DNA from: Spirochaetaceae bacterium
Lineage (GTDB): Bacteria > Spirochaetota > Spirochaetia > Treponematales > Treponemataceae
Assembly (NCBI GenBank): GCA_031285525.1
Contig: JAITWB010000127.1
Span: forward strand, 1-7,195
Reading direction: 5' to 3'
DNA length: 7,195 bases
Each line of letters opens with the position of its first letter. Positions within the stretch are counted from its first letter, which is position 1. Below the pieces are notes generated by a model. It was not told the DNA's origin, searched no databases, and saw nothing but the letters and a program-made list of their open reading frames with translations. A program made the position numbers and the translations under genes. Of this stretch, positions 6,127 through 7,195 are shown in pieces.

Positions 6127-7195
6127 GGACATACGCCGAAAGTCGGAGCGGCGGTTCACTGCGTTTCTCCTCTATAAGCTGGAGACCGAAGTGTTTCACC
6201 GCAGCGCCGAAGCTTTTTTCCCCTGGGAGATCCCTGCAGGAAGGGATTTTCACCTTACAACCTCGTCGGCGGTCTCCGGTGTGGCTCAGGCTCTCGGTGA
6301 ACTGCGCCGCCGCTCAAAGGAGATTGCCGGCACAGGCTACTCTTTGGTGTTTGAAACCGTCGAGACCCGGAAGCTCAGCACCCAGACGGTTCTAAAAAAA
6401 GCGGTCTTTGAAACCGAGCAGGACTATCTTTCCTTTCTGAAACAAAAGCAAGGCGCTTCCCGGTTCCTCGAAAACGCCCGGGTTGTGTACTCCCGATTCC
6501 CCGATTGCGAAGAATGGCTTCGCAATAATACCAGCCGTCTGTTGGACAGAGAAAACGGAAAAGCCGAGCGCCGCTGTTGGGAAGATATCTGCCTTTGCGT
6601 GCAATGTTTTCTGGATCACCCCGCAAGCGGTCTTTATATACGGGAGATCCCCCTTCCGGTACATACGAAATTCATCGAGAGTCACAAAAATGACATCCTC
6701 TCTCTGTTCCGTTTCCTGCTCAGAAGCCGAAGCGATAACCTCGGCAGCGAAGCTGCTTCGTTTGAGGATGAACTGGGTTTGAGACAGGATGAACCTTTTA
6801 TACGGTTCCGCACGGCAGGATGTGACATCGGTCTGCCTTTGTCTGTATTCGCTGTGAAGCCTCCAGCGGATATACGGGAGGTTTTTGTCATCGAAAACAA
6901 GATGGTCTACCTCACCTTTCCCCGTGCAGAAGGGCGGCTCTGCATATTCGGCAGCGGGTTTCAGGTGACCGCCCTCTCCTGCTGCCGTTGGCTGTTATCG
7001 CTGGATGTGTATTACTTTGGAGATCTGGATGAACACGGATTCGCTATCCTTTCTCTGTTCCGGGGTTGTTTCCCCCATGTACGGTCATTTTGCATGAATA
7101 TGCAAACCCTTGAGGAATTCGGCGAGTTTCGGGTTCCCGGTAAAGCGGTTTCGTCGGAAACTCTGGCGAATCTTACGGAGGAGGAGGGAGGTGTG
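6113..7195 (+). CDS. jetD: JetD, DUF3322/DUF2220 Toprim nuclease of type I Wadjet (3' end outside window)
   Basis: The frame stays open from ATG 6113 to the last base, giving 361 residues with no stop. The N-terminal half begins L-S-P-E-D-I-R-R-K and contains F-F-P-W-E-I-P, fitting DUF3322. The C-terminal half (from about residue 235) is the DUF2220 Toprim-like domain: VFVIENK with the likely metal-binding E261, a Y-L-T-F-P strand, then YYFGDLDEHGFAIL with the D-x-D pair D304/D306 and G309, and a F-P-H-V-R-S-F-C-M-N-M-Q-T-L segment. JetD is the MksG-like, topoisomerase VI A-like nuclease that cuts plasmid DNA held by the stalled JetABC motor. Family members usually run about 380-400 residues and end in an R-L-E-Q-E-type motif, which is not reached here, so only the tail is missing by window truncation. 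jetD overlaps jetC by 14 nt. In-frame ATGs at 6062, 6083, 6092, 6098 and 6107 are alternative starts. Confidence 0.93.
   Translation, partial: MLSPEDIRRKSERRFTAFLLYKLETEVFHRSAEAFFPWEIPAGRDFHLTTSSAVSGVAQALGELRRRSKEIAGTGYSLVFETVETRKLSTQTVLKKAVFETEQDYLSFLKQKQGASRFLENARVVYSRFPDCEEWLRNNTSRLLDRENGKAERRCWEDICLCVQCFLDHPASGLYIREIPLPVHTKFIESHKNDILSLFRFLLRSRSDNLGSEAASFEDELGLRQDEPFIRFRTAGCDIGLPLSVFAVKPPADIREVFVIENKMVYLTFPRAEGRLCIFGSGFQVTALSCCRWLLSLDVYYFGDLDEHGFAILSLFRGCFPHVRSFCMNMQTLEEFGEFRVPGKAVSSETLANLTEEEGGV

Noticed and set aside
5671..6159. Minus-strand open frame of 162 codons across the end of jetC and the start of jetD
   Set aside because: It is antisense to the highly conserved ABC signature and Walker B region. 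Its N-terminal repeats are only the reverse complement of the 15-bp tandem repeat.

Overview
This window holds a Wadjet (JetABCD / MksBEFG-like) plasmid-defence operon of the type I architecture, entered from the 3' end of an unrelated peptidase gene. All genes are on the + strand. The organism cannot be fixed from the sequence. It is a bacterium of intermediate GC with AGG/GGAG-type ribosome binding sites. A spirochaete or another Gram-negative lineage is a weak hunch only.

Layout: positions 1-516 are the C-terminal part of an M16 (insulinase/pitrilysin-like) zinc-peptidase gene whose start lies before the window. A 45-bp gap (517-561) is the only clear non-coding DNA and holds a candidate extended -10 promoter. 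Then come jetA (562-2100, DUF3375, kleisin-like MksF role), jetB (2097-2684, DUF4194, KITE-like MksE role), jetC (2671-6126, SMC/MukB-like ATPase, MksB role) and jetD (6113-7195, DUF3322/DUF2220 Toprim nuclease, MksG role). jetD is still open at the window edge and lacks only its C-terminal tail. Consecutive jet genes overlap by 4, 14 and 14 nt, so they almost certainly form one translationally coupled transcription unit.

How they work together (established for the family): JetA, JetB and JetC form a dimeric SMC motor complex that extrudes DNA loops. When it has fully reeled in a small circular DNA such as a plasmid, it stalls and activates JetD, which cuts the DNA. All motor motifs (Walker A, ABC signature, Walker B with its catalytic Glu) and the visible Toprim acidic motifs of JetD are present, so the system looks functional.

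The system itself is described. The features most worth a second look are local: a perfect 15-bp tandem repeat at the jetC/jetD junction that duplicates a GGAG-plus-ATG start module in frame for both genes, and a very compact jetA start with a Shine-Dalgarno only 2 nt from its ATG and a promoter almost on top of it.
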